A stretch of 42,007 bases of DNA, taken from Hyphomicrobiales bacterium. GTDB taxonomy: Bacteria; Pseudomonadota; Alphaproteobacteria; Rhizobiales; Beijerinckiaceae. Position 1 is the first letter of the stretch. Every line of letters starts with the position of its first letter. The translations under genes and the position numbers were made by a program. The notes below the pieces were generated by a model. That model saw only the letters and a list, made by a program, of their open reading frames with translations. It was not told the origin of the DNA and ran no database searches. Positions 1 to 9,393 of the stretch are shown in pieces. The stretch lies in the NCBI GenBank assembly GCA_026400555.1, contig JAPLOW010000161.1:1-42007 (forward strand). The letters run 5' to 3'.

Positions 1-96
1 GTTGCCCGGTGAGTCGGGGACTATAGACCTCACGGTGCAACCCGTGTTGCGCCGCACAAGAACAAGCCGCCAAAGGGGCGGGGGAGCGTTGGGATC

Positions 97-705
97 ATGA
101 CCGCAGCCGCGGCCTTCTTCTACATGTTCGCGTCGGTGACGATTGCGTCGGCGGTGATGGTGATCGCCTCGCGCAATCCGGTTCACTCGGTGCTGTTCCT
201 CATCCTGGCCTTCGTTAACGCGGCGGGCCTGTTCCTGCTCATGGGGGCAGAGTTCCTCGCCATGATCCTCGTCGTGGTCTATGTCGGCGCGGTCGCAGTG
301 CTGTTCCTGTTCGTCGTGATGATGCTCGACGTCGATTTCGCCGAACTCAGGCAGGGCTTCCTGCAATACCTGCCGATCGGTCTGGTGGTCGGCTTCATCT
401 TCCTGTTGCAGTTGACCCTCGTTCTGGGAACCTGGGTCATCGACCCGGGCGCGCTCAAGGCCGGCACGTCGCCGATCCCGGCCGACATCACCAATACCGA
501 GGCGCTCGGCCTCGTGCTCTACACCAAGTACGTCTACTACTTCCAGGCCGCCGGCCTCGTGCTGCTGGTCGCCATGATCGGCGCCATCGTGCTCACGCTC
601 CGCCACAAAGAAGGCGTCAAGCGCCAGGATGTGGCAGCCCAGGTGGCACGCACCAAGGCAACAGCCATGGAGGTCCGCAAGGTGCCCTCCCGGACCGGGG
701 TGTGA
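97..705 (+). CDS. nuoJ: NADH-quinone oxidoreductase subunit J (complex I)
   Basis: NuoJ is a membrane subunit of respiratory complex I, lying next to NuoA and NuoK at the base of the proton-pumping arm in the inner membrane. The 202-residue product has five hydrophobic segments. It shows the family pattern NPVHSVLFL (about residues 27-35), then the conserved third helix [18 protein letters not shown] (about 60-77). The charged C-terminal tail after residue 170 is variable in the family. The ATG follows a purine-rich stretch (GGGGGAGCG, about 80-88). It is the first complete gene of the nuo run and is followed by nuoK ten bases after its stop. The 96 bases before it hold no gene I can assign; the end of nuoI would be expected just upstream, but I could not recognise it. 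Confidence 0.95.
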   Translation: MTAAAAFFYMFASVTIASAVMVIASRNPVHSVLFLILAFVNAAGLFLLMGAEFLAMILVVVYVGAVAVLFLFVVMMLDVDFAELRQGFLQYLPIGLVVGFIFLLQLTLVLGTWVIDPGALKAGTSPIPADITNTEALGLVLYTKYVYYFQAAGLVLLVAMIGAIVLTLRHKEGVKRQDVAAQVARTKATAMEVRKVPSRTGV

Positions 706-715
706 GGAGGCGACA

Positions 716-1021
716 ATGATCGGACTTGGCCACTACCTCACCGTCGCTGCCATCCTGTTCACGCTTGGCGTGCTCGGCATCTTCATCAACCGCAAGAACG
801 TCATCGTCATCCTGATGTCGATCGAGTTGATCCTGCTGGCGGTCAACATCAACCTCGTGGCGTTTTCGACGCATCTCAACGACATGGTCGGGCAGGTCTT
901 TGCGCTCTTGGTGTTGACGGTCGCCGCGGCGGAGGCCGCCATCGGCCTTGCCATCCTCGTCACCTATTTCCGTAACCGCGGCACCATCGCGGTTGAGGAC
1001 ATCAACATGATGAAGGGCTGA
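716..1021 (+). CDS. nuoK: NADH-quinone oxidoreductase subunit K (complex I)
   Basis: NuoK is a three-helix membrane subunit of complex I, homologous to MnhC/MrpC antiporter subunits. It is 102 residues long, the usual length. The two membrane glutamates used for proton transfer are visible at E37 (SIELILL) and E73 (AAEAAIGLA). The start at 716 is chosen over a longer open frame because it gives the family N-terminus [10 protein letters not shown] and is preceded by GAGGAGG, which overlaps the end of nuoJ. Tight spacing to nuoJ and to nuoL (8 bases) indicates one transcript. Confidence 0.96.
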   Translation: MIGLGHYLTVAAILFTLGVLGIFINRKNVIVILMSIELILLAVNINLVAFSTHLNDMVGQVFALLVLTVAAAEAAIGLAILVTYFRNRGTIAVEDINMMKG

Positions 1022-1029
1022 GCGGCATC

Positions 1030-3042
1030 ATGTATCACGCCATCGTCTTTCTCCCGCTGGTCGGCTTCCTGATCGCGGGCTTCTTCGGGCGGCTGATCGG
1101 GCCCAGGCCCAGCGAGCTGATCACCACCTCGCTTCTGGCCATTGCTGCCATCCTGTCCTGGATCGCGCTGTTCCAGGTCGGTTTCGGCCACGGCACGACG
1201 CGCGTGCAGGTCGCAACATGGATGCAGTCGGGCGGAATGCAGGTCGACTGGGCCTTCAGGATCGACACGCTCACCGCCGTGATGCTCGTCGTGGTCAACA
1301 CGGTGTCGGCGCTCGTGCACCTGTATTCCATCGGCTACATGCACGAGGACGACAGCCGCCCGCGCTTCTTCGCCTATCTGTCGCTGTTCACCTTCGCCAT
1401 GCTGATGCTGGTGACCTCCGACAACCTCGTCCAGATGTTCTTCGGCTGGGAAGGGGTCGGCCTCGCGAGCTATCTGCTGATCGGCTTCTGGTTCAAGAAG
1501 CCGACGGCCAGCGCCGCCGCCATCAAGGCCTTCGTCGTCAACCGCGTCGGCGACTTCGGCTTCGCGCTCGGCATTTTCCTTGTCTTCTGGCTGAGCGGCT
1601 CCGTGGCCTACGACCAGATTTTCGCCAAGATCCCGGACCTCGCCAGCACCACCTTCCGTTTCATCGGCTTCGAATGGAACGCTGTCACGCTGGCCTGCCT
1701 GCTGCTGTTCATGGGGGCGATGGGCAAGTCCGCACAGTTCATGCTGCACACCTGGCTGCCTGACGCGATGGAAGGCCCGACGCCCGTCTCAGCCCTGATC
1801 CATGCCGCGACCATGGTCACCGCCGGCGTGTTCATGGTGGCGCGCCTGTCTCCGGTGTTCGAGTACTCACCGACGGCGCTCACGGTTGTTGTCACAATCG
1901 GCGCGATCACGGCCTTCTTCGCCGCCACGGTCGGCCTCGTCCAGAATGACATCAAGCGCGTCATCGCCTATTCGACCTGCTCCCAGCTTGGCTACATGTT
2001 CGTCGCCCTCGGCGTCGGCGCCTATGGCGCAGGCATCTTCCACCTGTTCACCCATGCGTTCTTCAAGGCGCTGCTGTTCCTGGGCGCAGGCTCGGTGATC
2101 CACGCCATGCACCATGAGCAGGACATGCGGAACATGGGCGGGCTCAGGAAGCACATTCCGTTGACGGCCGCCGCCATGACGATCGGCACGCTGGCGCTGA
2201 CCGGGTTTCCCTTCCTCGCCGGGTACTTCTCGAAGGACGCCATCATTGAGAGCGCCTTCGCAAAGGGCACCGGCGCCGGCTCGATTGCCTTTGTGCTGCT
2301 TGTCATCGCCGCTGCCTTCACCTCGTTCTACTCATGGCGGCTCTACTTCATGACCTTTGAGGGCAAGCCCCGCTGGGGTGGGCCTGCGCATGACGATCAT
2401 GGCGCGGCGCCGGCGATGCTCGCCAGTGCGCATCATGCCGCGCCCAATGATCACGGCCATGGTCATGGCCACGCCCATGGTCCGCATGAGAGCCCGCTGG
2501 TGATGCTGTTCCCGCTCGGCGTTCTGGCGCTCGGCGCCATTGTCGCCGGCTTCGCCTTCAAGGAGGCGTTCATCGGCCATGACTACGAGCATTTCTGGAA
2601 GACGGCGCTGTTCACCGCCAAGGACAACCACATCCTGCATGCCATGCACGAGGTGCCGAAATGGGTGGTCTGGTCGCCCTTCGTCGCGATGGTGGTCGGT
2701 TTCGCCGGCGCATTCTACTGCTACGTCCTGCGTCCGGACGTGCCCGGCCAGATCGCGAAGCAGCACGCGTTCCTCTACCGCTTCCTGCTCAACAAATGGT
2801 ACTTTGACGAGCTGTATGACTGGCTCTTCGTCCGCCCGGCCAAGCGGCTCGGTACGTTCCTGTGGAAAAAGGGCGATGGCATGGTCATCGATGGCCTCGG
2901 ACCTGATGGCATTTCGGCCCGCGTGATCGACGTCACCAACCGGGTCGTCAAGCTTCAGACCGGCTACGTCTATCACTACGCCTTCTCCATGATTATGGGG
3001 GTCGGCGGCCTTGTCACCTGGTACATCCTGACGCGCGGGTGA
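1030..3042 (+). CDS. nuoL: NADH-quinone oxidoreductase subunit L (complex I)
   Basis: NuoL is the distal antiporter-like proton-pumping subunit of complex I and carries the long lateral helix. The 670-residue protein has about 15 or 16 membrane segments. The signature [20 protein letters not shown] (about residues 234-253) and [19 protein letters not shown] (about 137-155, with the pumping glutamate) are intact, as is the C-terminal lateral-helix region ending [13 protein letters not shown]. Between about residues 452 and 488 lies a His/Ala/Gly-rich loop (12 or more histidines, including [10 protein letters not shown]), a type of insertion known from other rhizobial NuoL proteins. The downstream nuoM starts within 5 bases of the stop, so translation is probably coupled. 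Confidence 0.96.
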   Translation: MYHAIVFLPLVGFLIAGFFGRLIGPRPSELITTSLLAIAAILSWIALFQVGFGHGTTRVQVATWMQSGGMQVDWAFRIDTLTAVMLVVVNTVSALVHLYSIGYMHEDDSRPRFFAYLSLFTFAMLMLVTSDNLVQMFFGWEGVGLASYLLIGFWFKKPTASAAAIKAFVVNRVGDFGFALGIFLVFWLSGSVAYDQIFAKIPDLASTTFRFIGFEWNAVTLACLLLFMGAMGKSAQFMLHTWLPDAMEGPTPVSALIHAATMVTAGVFMVARLSPVFEYSPTALTVVVTIGAITAFFAATVGLVQNDIKRVIAYSTCSQLGYMFVALGVGAYGAGIFHLFTHAFFKALLFLGAGSVIHAMHHEQDMRNMGGLRKHIPLTAAAMTIGTLALTGFPFLAGYFSKDAIIESAFAKGTGAGSIAFVLLVIAAAFTSFYSWRLYFMTFEGKPRWGGPAHDDHGAAPAMLASAHHAAPNDHGHGHGHAHGPHESPLVMLFPLGVLALGAIVAGFAFKEAFIGHDYEHFWKTALFTAKDNHILHAMHEVPKWVVWSPFVAMVVGFAGAFYCYVLRPDVPGQIAKQHAFLYRFLLNKWYFDELYDWLFVRPAKRLGTFLWKKGDGMVIDGLGPDGISARVIDVTNRVVKLQTGYVYHYAFSMIMGVGGLVTWYILTRG

Positions 3043-3046
3043 TGTG

Positions 3047-5374
3047 ATGTTCGGTCTTGGTATCCTCTCCGGTCTTCTGATCCTGCCGCTGGTCGGTGCG
3101 GCGTTCATTCTGTTTCTCCGCGGCGATGAGGTCTCGGTCCGCTCGAATGCGCGCATGGCGGCGCTGATCACCACGCTGGTGACGCTGGCTTTGGCCATTG
3201 TCGCCTGGGTGCGTTTCGATGTCGCCAGCCCCCAGTTCCAGCTCATCGAAAGCCATGCCTGGCTCTCGGAGACCATCCGCTTCAAGCTTGGCGTTGATGG
3301 CTTCTCGATGCCCTTCGTGCTGCTGACCGCCTTCCTTATGCCGTTCTGCATCCTCGCCTCATGGGAGAGCATCGAGCATCGCATGAAGGAGTACATGGTC
3401 GCGTTTCTCGTGCTCGAAACGCTGATGATCGGCGTGTTCGTGGCGCTCGATCTCGTCCTGTTCTACCTCTTCTTCGAGGCAGGCCTGATCCCGATGTTCC
3501 TGATCATTGGCATCTGGGGCGGCAAGCGCCGGATCTATGCCTCGTTCAAGTTCTTCCTCTACACGCTGCTTGGCTCAGTGCTGATGCTGCTCGCCATCAT
3601 GGCGATGTACTGGAGCGCCGGCACGACGGACATCACCCAGTTGCTGGCCCACAAGTTCGCCAAGGAACTGCAGCCCTGGCTCTGGCTGGCCTTCTTCGCC
3701 TCCTTCGCCGTCAAGATGCCGATGTGGCCGGTGCACACCTGGCTGCCGGACGCCCACGTCGAGGCGCCGACGGCCGGTTCGGTCATCCTTGCCGGCATCC
3801 TCCTGAAAATGGGCGGCTACGGCTTCATCCGCTTCTCGATCCCGATGTTCCCGGATGCGTCGCAATACTTCGCGCCGATGGTCTACGCTCTCTCGGTGAT
3901 CGCCATCATCTACACCTCGCTGGTGGCGCTGATGCAGGAGGACATCAAGAAGCTGATCGCCTACTCATCGGTCGCGCACATGGGCTTCGTCACCATGGGC
4001 CTGTTCACCCTGACCCCGCAGGGCATCCAAGGCGCGATGTTCCAGATGGTCAGCCACGGACTGGTGTCGGGTGCGCTCTTCCTGTGCGTCGGCGTCGTCT
4101 ACGACCGCATGCATACCCGCGAGATCAAGGCCTATGGCGGGCTCACCAACCGCATGCCGGTCTATGCCGTGCTGTTCATGGTCTTCACCATGGCCAATGT
4201 CGGCCTGCCCGGCACCGCAGGCTTCGTCGGCGAGTTCCTGACCCTGCTCGGCGCCTTCAAGGCCAACCCATGGGTTGCGTTTTTCGCCACCTTCGGCGTC
4301 ATCCTCTCGGCGGCCTACGCGCTCTGGCTTTACCGCCGCGTGATGTTCGGCGAACTCGACAAGCCGGAGCTCAAGGGCATCACCGACGTTGACCGCCGTG
4401 AGATGGTGCTGCTCGTGCCGCTCGCCGCCCTGACGGTCTACTATGGCGTTCGTCCAGGCGCGATCCTTGATGCCTTTGCCGCCCCGACCGATCTGCTGAT
4501 CAAGAACTACCGCGCTGCCGGAGCTCCTGCTGGCGGTCGGCGCGCTGGCGATGGTCCTCATCGGAGCCTTCCAGGGCGAGAAGTCGCTGCGTCTGCTGGA
4601 GATCATGGCCGTCGCCCTGTTCGCCGTTGCTGGCCTCGTTGTGCTGAGCCAGACGGGCAAGCAGATCACGTTCAGTGGCGCCTTCGTGGCGGACGGCTTT
4701 GGCCGCTTCATGAAGGTGCTGACGCTGATCGGGGCTGCGGCGGCCGTCATCATGTCCTCCGACTACATCCGCCGCGAGGGCATGGCCCGCTTCGAATATC
4801 CGATCCTGATCGTCCTCGCGACCGTCGGCATGATGATGATGATCTCGGCCAACGACCTGATCGCGCTCTATGTCGGCGTCGAACTGCAGTCGCTCGCGCT
4901 CTATGTCGTCGCCGCGATGAACCGGGACGACGAAAAGTCGTCGGAAGCGGGCCTGAAGTACTTCGTTTTGGGGGCACTGTCGTCTGGCATGCTGCTCTAC
5001 GGCATGTCGCTGGTCTATGGCTTCACCGGCACCGTGACCTTCGGCGGCATTGCCGAGGCGCTCGCCCATGGCGGCGCAGGCGGGCACAAGATCGGCCTCG
5101 GCCTGGTATTCGGAATCGTATTCATGGCTGCGGGTCTTGCCTTCAAGATTTCCGCTGTGCCGTTCCACATGTGGACGCCGGATGTCTACGAGGGGTCCCC
5201 GACGGCCGTGACGGCGTTCTTTGCCGCAGCCCCCAAGATGGCCGCCATGGCCATGACAGTGCGTGTCTTCGTCGGCGCATTTCCCGGTGCCATCGGCGAC
5301 TGGCGGCAGATCATCATCTTCATCGCGGCGGCTTCGATGGCGCTCGGCGCATTCGCTGCGATCGGTCAGCGTAA
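3047..5374 (+). CDS. nuoM: NADH-quinone oxidoreductase subunit M; native end lost, frame runs on into nuoN
   Basis: NuoM is the middle antiporter-like subunit of complex I. Family features are intact up to about 4519: [20 protein letters not shown], the signature [20 protein letters not shown] (about residues 225-244) and [20 protein letters not shown]. The protein should end near residue 500, but after KNYRAA (about 4502-4519) the frame leaves nuoM homology and runs out of register through the nuoN gene to a stop at 5374, giving about 775 residues with a meaningless Arg/Gly-rich tail. The nuoM stop, the spacer and the nuoN start codon are missing, as if some tens of bases had been deleted. 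ATG 3047 is preferred to the adjoining GTG 3044. Either a real mutation or an assembly error; the sequence alone cannot tell which. Confidence 0.85.
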   Translation: MFGLGILSGLLILPLVGAAFILFLRGDEVSVRSNARMAALITTLVTLALAIVAWVRFDVASPQFQLIESHAWLSETIRFKLGVDGFSMPFVLLTAFLMPFCILASWESIEHRMKEYMVAFLVLETLMIGVFVALDLVLFYLFFEAGLIPMFLIIGIWGGKRRIYASFKFFLYTLLGSVLMLLAIMAMYWSAGTTDITQLLAHKFAKELQPWLWLAFFASFAVKMPMWPVHTWLPDAHVEAPTAGSVILAGILLKMGGYGFIRFSIPMFPDASQYFAPMVYALSVIAIIYTSLVALMQEDIKKLIAYSSVAHMGFVTMGLFTLTPQGIQGAMFQMVSHGLVSGALFLCVGVVYDRMHTREIKAYGGLTNRMPVYAVLFMVFTMANVGLPGTAGFVGEFLTLLGAFKANPWVAFFATFGVILSAAYALWLYRRVMFGELDKPELKGITDVDRREMVLLVPLAALTVYYGVRPGAILDAFAAPTDLLIKNYRAAGAPAGGRRAGDGPHRSLPGREVAASAGDHGRRPVRRCWPRCAEPDGQADHVQWRLRGGRLWPLHEGADADRGCGGRHHVLRLHPPRGHGPLRISDPDRPRDRRHDDDDLGQRPDRALCRRRTAVARALCRRRDEPGRRKVVGSGPEVLRFGGTVVWHAALRHVAGLWLHRHRDLRRHCRGARPWRRRRAQDRPRPGIRNRIHGCGSCLQDFRCAVPHVDAGCLRGVPDGRDGVLCRSPQDGRHGHDSACLRRRISRCHRRLAADHHLHRGGFDGARRIRCDRSA

Positions 5375-5844
5375 CATCAAGCGGCTGATGGCCTATTCCT
5401 CGATTGGTCACATGGGTTTTGCCCTGGTCGGGCTCGCCGCCGGCACGGTGAGCGGCGTGCAGGGCGTCGCCATCTACATGGCGATCTATCTCGTCATGAC
5501 TCTCGGCGCCTTCGCCTGTATCCTGTGCATGCGCCGCGATGGCCGGACGGTCGAGGACATCGAGGAACTGGGCGGCCTGTCGCAGTCCCAGCCGCTGATG
5601 GCCTTTTGCCTGGCCATGCTGCTGTTTTCGCTGGCCGGCATTCCGCCGCTGGCGGGCTTTTTCGCCAAGTTCTATGTCTTCACCGCCGCCATTGAGGCGA
5701 AGCTCTACTATCTTGCGGTGATCGGCGTGATCGCCAGCGTGATCGGGCGTTCTGGCGCTGTCGAGCGCCCTGGTGCTGTTGTTCTGGCTGGTGCCCGGGC
5801 CGCTGGTCTCATCGGCGCTCGCGGCAGCCAAATCATTGTTCTGA
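4515..5844 (+). pseudogene. nuoN: NADH-quinone oxidoreductase subunit N, start missing and internally deleted
   Basis: NuoN is the third antiporter-like proton-pumping subunit of complex I. Homology starts abruptly at [19 protein letters not shown] (4515 onward) with no upstream start codon; the first in-frame ATG is 4551, inside the first membrane helix. The core is good, including [20 protein letters not shown] and [19 protein letters not shown]. After [14 protein letters not shown] (ending about 5747) the expected continuation, a YYYLRIVKIM-like helix and loop of about 30-40 residues, is absent. The last helix, [20 protein letters not shown], and the end AAAKSLF with its TGA at 5842-5844 follow in another frame. 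As written, the 4551 frame would instead run to 6071 with a nonsense tail. Two deletions in one gene suggest a fault in the assembly or true loss of function. Confidence 0.85.
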
Positions 5845-5881
5845 GGGCAGGGCGCTGGCGCCGATCCTTGCGCCGGAGGCC

Positions 5882-6610
5882 GTGGCCGCAGGCTTCGGCC
5901 TTGTTCACAAGGCTTCGGTCAGTTCGACCATGGACGAAGCCCGTGCCCATGTCATGGCTGGTAATGCGGCGCCATGCTGGTTCGCGGCTGATACGCAGAC
6001 CGGCGGACGCGGCCGCCATGGACGAACCTGGATATCGCCCCCCGGTAATCTCTATGCAACGCTGGCGTTGACGGCTCCCTGTGATCCGGCGCGCGCACCG
6101 GAACTGGGCTTCGTCGCAGGGCTGGCCCTGCACGGGGCGGTGGCTGTGAGCACGGGGCTGCGTCACCCGGACCTTGCGATCAAGTGGCCCAATGATCTGC
6201 TGCTGGGCGGCGCCAAGGTCGCCGGCCTGCTGTTGGAGGGGCTGCAGGCGCGCGGCCGGTTTGCCGTCCTGATCGGGTTCGGCGTGAATGTCGCATCTGC
6301 ACCGCAAGGCCTGAGCTATCCGACGCAGGCACTGGCGGCAGTCGCTGCAGCGCCAACAGCGGCGCACCTGTTGCGCGAACTCAGTCTGGGCTGGATCCAG
6401 GCCCAAGCCCAGTGGTCGGCCGGATTTGCCCGGACCCGCGCCGAATGGCAGGCTTTGGCCCACGGCATCGGAGCAGAGGTTCGCGTCCGCCCGCCTTCCG
6501 GAGAGGTGCGCGGCGTGATGCGCGGCCTCGACGCCCGCGGCTGTCTGCTTCTGGACACACCGGCAGGCCAAGTGACAATCGACGCAGGCGATCTGTTCTT
6601 TGGTGGTTGA
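5882..6610 (+). CDS. birA: biotin--[acetyl-CoA-carboxylase] ligase
   Basis: BirA-type biotin protein ligase: it activates biotin to biotinyl-AMP and attaches it to a lysine of biotin carboxyl carrier proteins. At about 242 residues it has only the catalytic and C-terminal domains, without the N-terminal DNA-binding domain of the E. coli bifunctional repressor. The biotinyl-AMP loop [10 protein letters not shown] is near residues 41-50 and the catalytic-lysine segment [19 protein letters not shown] near 100-118. The start is uncertain: GTG 5882 is the first standard start in this frame, yet the in-frame sequence upstream (LAPEA) looks like coding sequence and a GGAGG lies only two bases before the GTG. 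It follows nuoN directly, the usual rhizobial order. Confidence 0.88.
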   Translation: MAAGFGLVHKASVSSTMDEARAHVMAGNAAPCWFAADTQTGGRGRHGRTWISPPGNLYATLALTAPCDPARAPELGFVAGLALHGAVAVSTGLRHPDLAIKWPNDLLLGGAKVAGLLLEGLQARGRFAVLIGFGVNVASAPQGLSYPTQALAAVAAAPTAAHLLRELSLGWIQAQAQWSAGFARTRAEWQALAHGIGAEVRVRPPSGEVRGVMRGLDARGCLLLDTPAGQVTIDAGDLFFGG

Positions 6611-6641
6611 CCCGCAGGCCAATCCCCTTACTGACAAGGCC

Positions 6642-8309
6642 ATGGCACAAACAGATCAACTCGTCTTCTGTCCGCTCGGCGGGCTCGGCGAAATCGGCAT
6701 GAACGCAGCGCTCTACGGCTTTGGCCCCGAACGCTCCCGAAAATGGATCATGGTGGATTGCGGCGTCACCTTCGGCGGCCCCGAAACCCCCGGCGTCGAC
6801 CTCATCATGCCGGACATCCGCTTCATCGAGGAGCGCCGCAAGGATCTGCTCGGCATCATCATCACCCATGCGCATGAGGATCATATCGGTGCGTTGGTCG
6901 CGCTGTGGCCAAAGCTCCGGGTGCCTGTCTGGTGCACGCAGTTTGCCGCCGGCCTCATCGAGACCAGAAAGCTGCATGAGCCGGGCGCGCCAAAGGTCCC
7001 GCTGAATGTCGTCGGCCCTGGGCTGTCCTACGAGTTCGGGCCGTTCTCGGTCGAATTCATCAAGGTCGCGCACTCCATTCCGCAGAGCTGCGCCCTGGCC
7101 ATCAGGACTCCGGTCGGAACCGTGCTGCACACCGGCGACTGGAAGATCGACGACACCCCTCACGTCGGTTGGCCAACCGACGCGATACGCCTGAAGCAAC
7201 TGGGTGACGAGGGCGTGCTCGCCATGATTTGCGATTCCACCAATGTGATGCGCGAGGGCATCAGCCCGGGCGAGGCCGATGTGGCGAAAACCCTGGCCGA
7301 ACTGATCAAGACCGCGCCCGGTCGCGTAGCGGTGACCACCTTCGCCTCGAACGTCGCCCGCATCCGGGCCGTCGCCGAGGCGGCTCGCGACTGCGGCCGC
7401 GAGGTCGTGGTTGTCGGCCGCGCCATGGACAAGGTCATCGATGTCGCGAAGGAATGCGGCATGCTGGATGACCTGCCGGACTTCCGCTCGGCCCAGACCT
7501 ATGGCTACCTGCCGCGCGAGAAGGTTGTCTGTCTGCTCACCGGCTCTCAGGGCGAGCCCCGCGCGGCCCTGGCCCGCATCGCCGAGGACGAGCATCCCGA
7601 CATCGCACTGTCACCCGGCGACCGCGTGATCTTCTCGTCGCGCACGATCCCCGGCAACGAGAAGGCGGTCGGCCGGATCATGAATGCGCTCGCCTTGCAA
7701 CGGATCGAGATCATCACGGATCGCCAGCACCTCGTCCACGTCTCCGGCCATCCGCGCCGCGAGGAGATGAAGCAGATGTATGCCTGGGTGCGCCCGCACA
7801 TCGCCATCCCGGCTCATGGCGAACCGCTGCACCTGACCGAACATGCAAAGCTCGCCGAAGAGCTCAAGGTTCCGCATGTGCTGGTCGCGACCAATGGCGA
7901 CATGCTGTCTTTCACGCGGCAGGGCGTCGACAAGATCGACGATGTCGTCGTCGGGCGCATCTTCCAGGATGGCCAGTTGCGCATCAACGCCGGCGACAAG
8001 ACCGTGCCCGACCGGCGCAAGCTCTCCTTCGCCGGGATCGTCTCGGTAGCCATCGCGATTGACGACAAGGGCAACATCGCCGGCGATCTGGAAATCGCCT
8101 GCATGGGACTGCCAGAGAAGACCGAAGACGGCGACAGTTTCGACGATGTTGTGAACGACGCGGTTCTCGATCTGGTCGAGAACATGCCAAAGCAGCGCCG
8201 CCGCGATCCGGAGGGGTTGCGCAACTCCATCGAGCGCGCGGTCCGCGGTGCCATCAACGAGGAGTGGGGCAAGAAGCCGGTGGTTCATGCCCTGGTAATC
8301 GAGGTGTGA
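6642..8309 (+). CDS. rnj: ribonuclease J
   Basis: Ribonuclease J is a metallo-beta-lactamase/beta-CASP enzyme with 5'-3' exonuclease and endonuclease activity in rRNA maturation and mRNA decay. The N-terminus LVFCPLGGLGEIGMN and the zinc motif THAHEDHIGAL are clear, with further ligand and beta-CASP motifs in HTGDWKID, ICDSTN, TGSQGEPRAALARIA and HVSGHPRREEM. The C-terminal domain ends the 555-residue product. ATG 6642 (MAQTDQLVF) is chosen because family members begin just before the LVFxPLGG motif; in-frame TTG 6600 and GTG 6603 lie inside or at the end of birA. Alphaproteobacteria commonly use RNase J together with RNase E. Confidence 0.94.
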   Translation: MAQTDQLVFCPLGGLGEIGMNAALYGFGPERSRKWIMVDCGVTFGGPETPGVDLIMPDIRFIEERRKDLLGIIITHAHEDHIGALVALWPKLRVPVWCTQFAAGLIETRKLHEPGAPKVPLNVVGPGLSYEFGPFSVEFIKVAHSIPQSCALAIRTPVGTVLHTGDWKIDDTPHVGWPTDAIRLKQLGDEGVLAMICDSTNVMREGISPGEADVAKTLAELIKTAPGRVAVTTFASNVARIRAVAEAARDCGREVVVVGRAMDKVIDVAKECGMLDDLPDFRSAQTYGYLPREKVVCLLTGSQGEPRAALARIAEDEHPDIALSPGDRVIFSSRTIPGNEKAVGRIMNALALQRIEIITDRQHLVHVSGHPRREEMKQMYAWVRPHIAIPAHGEPLHLTEHAKLAEELKVPHVLVATNGDMLSFTRQGVDKIDDVVVGRIFQDGQLRINAGDKTVPDRRKLSFAGIVSVAIAIDDKGNIAGDLEIACMGLPEKTEDGDSFDDVVNDAVLDLVENMPKQRRRDPEGLRNSIERAVRGAINEEWGKKPVVHALVIEV

Positions 8310-8318
8310 GGACCGGCC

Positions 8319-8723
8319 ATGATCGGACGCCTAAATCATGTTGCGATTGCGGTGCCTGATCTGGAGGCAGCCGCCGCCCGTTACAGCGGCACGCTCGGCG
8401 CGCTGGTGGCCCCGGCCCAGGACCTGCCGGAGCATGGAGTGAGGGTGGTTTTCGTCGAACTGCCCAATACCAAGATCGAGTTGCTCGGCATCTTGGGCGC
8501 AACATCGCCGATCGCGAGGTTTCTGGAGAAGAACCCGGACGGCGGCATCCACCACATCTGCTACGAGGTGGAAGACATTCTGGCGGCACGGGACCAGATG
8601 ATCGCGTCGGGCGCGCGTGTCCTCGGTGACGGTCAACCGAAGATCGGGGCCCATGGCAAGCCGGTCATCTTCCTGCATCCGAAGGACTTCTGCGGCACTT
8701 TGACCGAGCTTGAACAGGTCTGA
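8319..8723 (+). CDS. mce: methylmalonyl-CoA epimerase
   Basis: Vicinal-oxygen-chelate fold enzyme that interconverts (2R)- and (2S)-methylmalonyl-CoA, a step between propionyl-CoA and succinyl-CoA. The 134-residue length is typical. Metal-ligand motifs are present: LNHVAIAVPDLE at the N-terminus (His7), the central GGIHHICYEVEDI (His near 75) and a C-terminal glutamate in GTLTELEQV. It starts 9 bases after the RNase J stop with a GAGG just upstream, so it is probably in the same transcript. This RNase J-epimerase-DUF1467 order is common in rhizobia. Other VOC dioxygenase-like roles are less likely given the strong family match. Confidence 0.9.
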   Translation: MIGRLNHVAIAVPDLEAAAARYSGTLGALVAPAQDLPEHGVRVVFVELPNTKIELLGILGATSPIARFLEKNPDGGIHHICYEVEDILAARDQMIASGARVLGDGQPKIGAHGKPVIFLHPKDFCGTLTELEQV

Positions 8724-8786
8724 GGCAGCAGGCCGGGTGCTATAGAGGGGTCTGGCTGCGCCCCTGGCCGGAACTGGAAGTCGAAC

Positions 8787-9017
8787 ATGTCACCTATGGC
8801 TGCCTTTGCCGTCTACTTCATCATTTGGTGGACGGTGCTGTTCTGCGTTCTGCCGCTGGATGTACGGAGCCAATCCGAAACGGGCGAGGTGACGGCAGGG
8901 ACCGAGCCGGGTGCGCCGGTCGCGCCGCAATTGTGGCGCAAGGCGATCATCACCAGCATCGTCTCGGTGCCGGTCTTCGTGCTTGTCTATGTCCTGTGGG
9001 TCTGGGCGGACCTGTAG
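8787..9017 (+). CDS. DUF1467 family small membrane protein
   Basis: A 76-residue protein of unknown function typical of alphaproteobacteria. It has two membrane helices: MAAFAVYFIIWWTVLFCVLP near the N-terminus and IITSIVSVPVFVLVYVLWVW at the C-terminus. Between them is a short loop with the motif PLDVRSQ-E-GEV--GTEPGAP, which is the family hallmark. It probably sits in the inner membrane. The gene closes the nuo-rnj-mce run; a possible -10 box CTATAG (8740-8745) lies between mce and this gene but has no convincing -35, so its own promoter is only a possibility. No function is proposed. Confidence 0.88.
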   Translation: MSPMAAFAVYFIIWWTVLFCVLPLDVRSQSETGEVTAGTEPGAPVAPQLWRKAIITSIVSVPVFVLVYVLWVWADL

Positions 9018-9026
9018 AGCGGACGC

Positions 9027-9181
9027 CCAAAAAAGAAAAAGCAGGGCCGAAGCCCTGCCGCTCAGATTGTTATTCCCTTCATGAGGCGCGCACCGCTTGC
9101 GCGTTCTCACCATGATGGGCGTTTGCTCCTCCCGAGACCTGGACCGCCGAAAACGTCTCGCGACTTTCAAGCTGACCAACA
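9027..9181 (-). ncRNA. candidate orphan small RNA, about 155 nt
   Basis: The gene-free stretch 9018-9393 contains a strong minus-strand terminator with no annotated gene to terminate. Reading back from it on the minus strand there are two further potential hairpins: CGAGAC with GTCTCG (9160-9155 with 9138-9133), and a two-part stem TGAG/CTCA plus CGCGC/GCGCG (9109-9082). A purine-rich GGGAGGAG lies unpaired between them. None of the three frames in this segment gives a convincing short peptide: one stays open through the terminator, one has no usable start, one has stops. Promoter-like boxes sit just upstream. The three-hairpin layout resembles rhizobial trans-acting sRNAs, but I cannot match it to a named family. 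Confidence 0.4.
9029..9058 (-). terminator. rho-independent terminator, minus strand
   Basis: Perfect 7-bp stem, GCAGGGC with GCCCTGC, closed by a TTCG tetraloop when read on the minus strand, followed by TTTTTCTTTTTT. On the plus strand no T-run follows the stem, so it serves minus-strand transcription. No protein gene lies upstream of it on that strand, which points to a small RNA (see the entry at 9027-9181). Confidence 0.85.
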
Positions 9182-9187
9182 TTTTAA

Positions 9188-9216
9188 TTGTTAGCTGAAC
9201 TTCAAAAGGTTGTCAT
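9188..9216 (-). promoter_or_regulatory. possible sigma-70 promoter for the orphan small RNA
   Basis: On the minus strand ATGACA (9216-9211) is separated by 17 bases from TAACAA (9193-9188). The -35 box matches the consensus in five of six bases; the -10 is weaker. The segment is clearly more AT-rich than its surroundings. The implied start is near 9181, giving a transcript of about 155 nt to the terminator. Confidence 0.35.
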
Positions 9217-9393
9217 CATTTTTGGCACAGGCTGCATGATATTTCTGCAGTCTGCACGCTGCCGTCGCATATGCATCTGTTTTGACAACGCGCCGCGTTC
9301 AAAACCGGGCCGGGCGCGCAGGCATGCCTTGTCATCGCCGCCTTCAATCGCTAGGCACGTCTTGCTGTCCCTGAAGAGCGGAGATTGAACGAC

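Noticed and set aside
1-96. End of nuoI or a promoter (CTATAG at 21-26) before nuoJ
   Set aside because: No frame gives a NuoI-like C-terminus and the TTG-like -35 is only 13 bases away, so neither is supported.
8790-9182. Minus-strand open frame of 130 codons over DUF1467 and the sRNA region
   Set aside because: It runs through a strong terminator and lies antisense to DUF1467, with Arg-rich composition typical of a shadow frame.
9223-9238. Possible sigma-54 promoter (TGGCAC followed by TGCAT)
   Set aside because: The GG and GC elements are two bases too close; sigma-54 needs ten bases between them.
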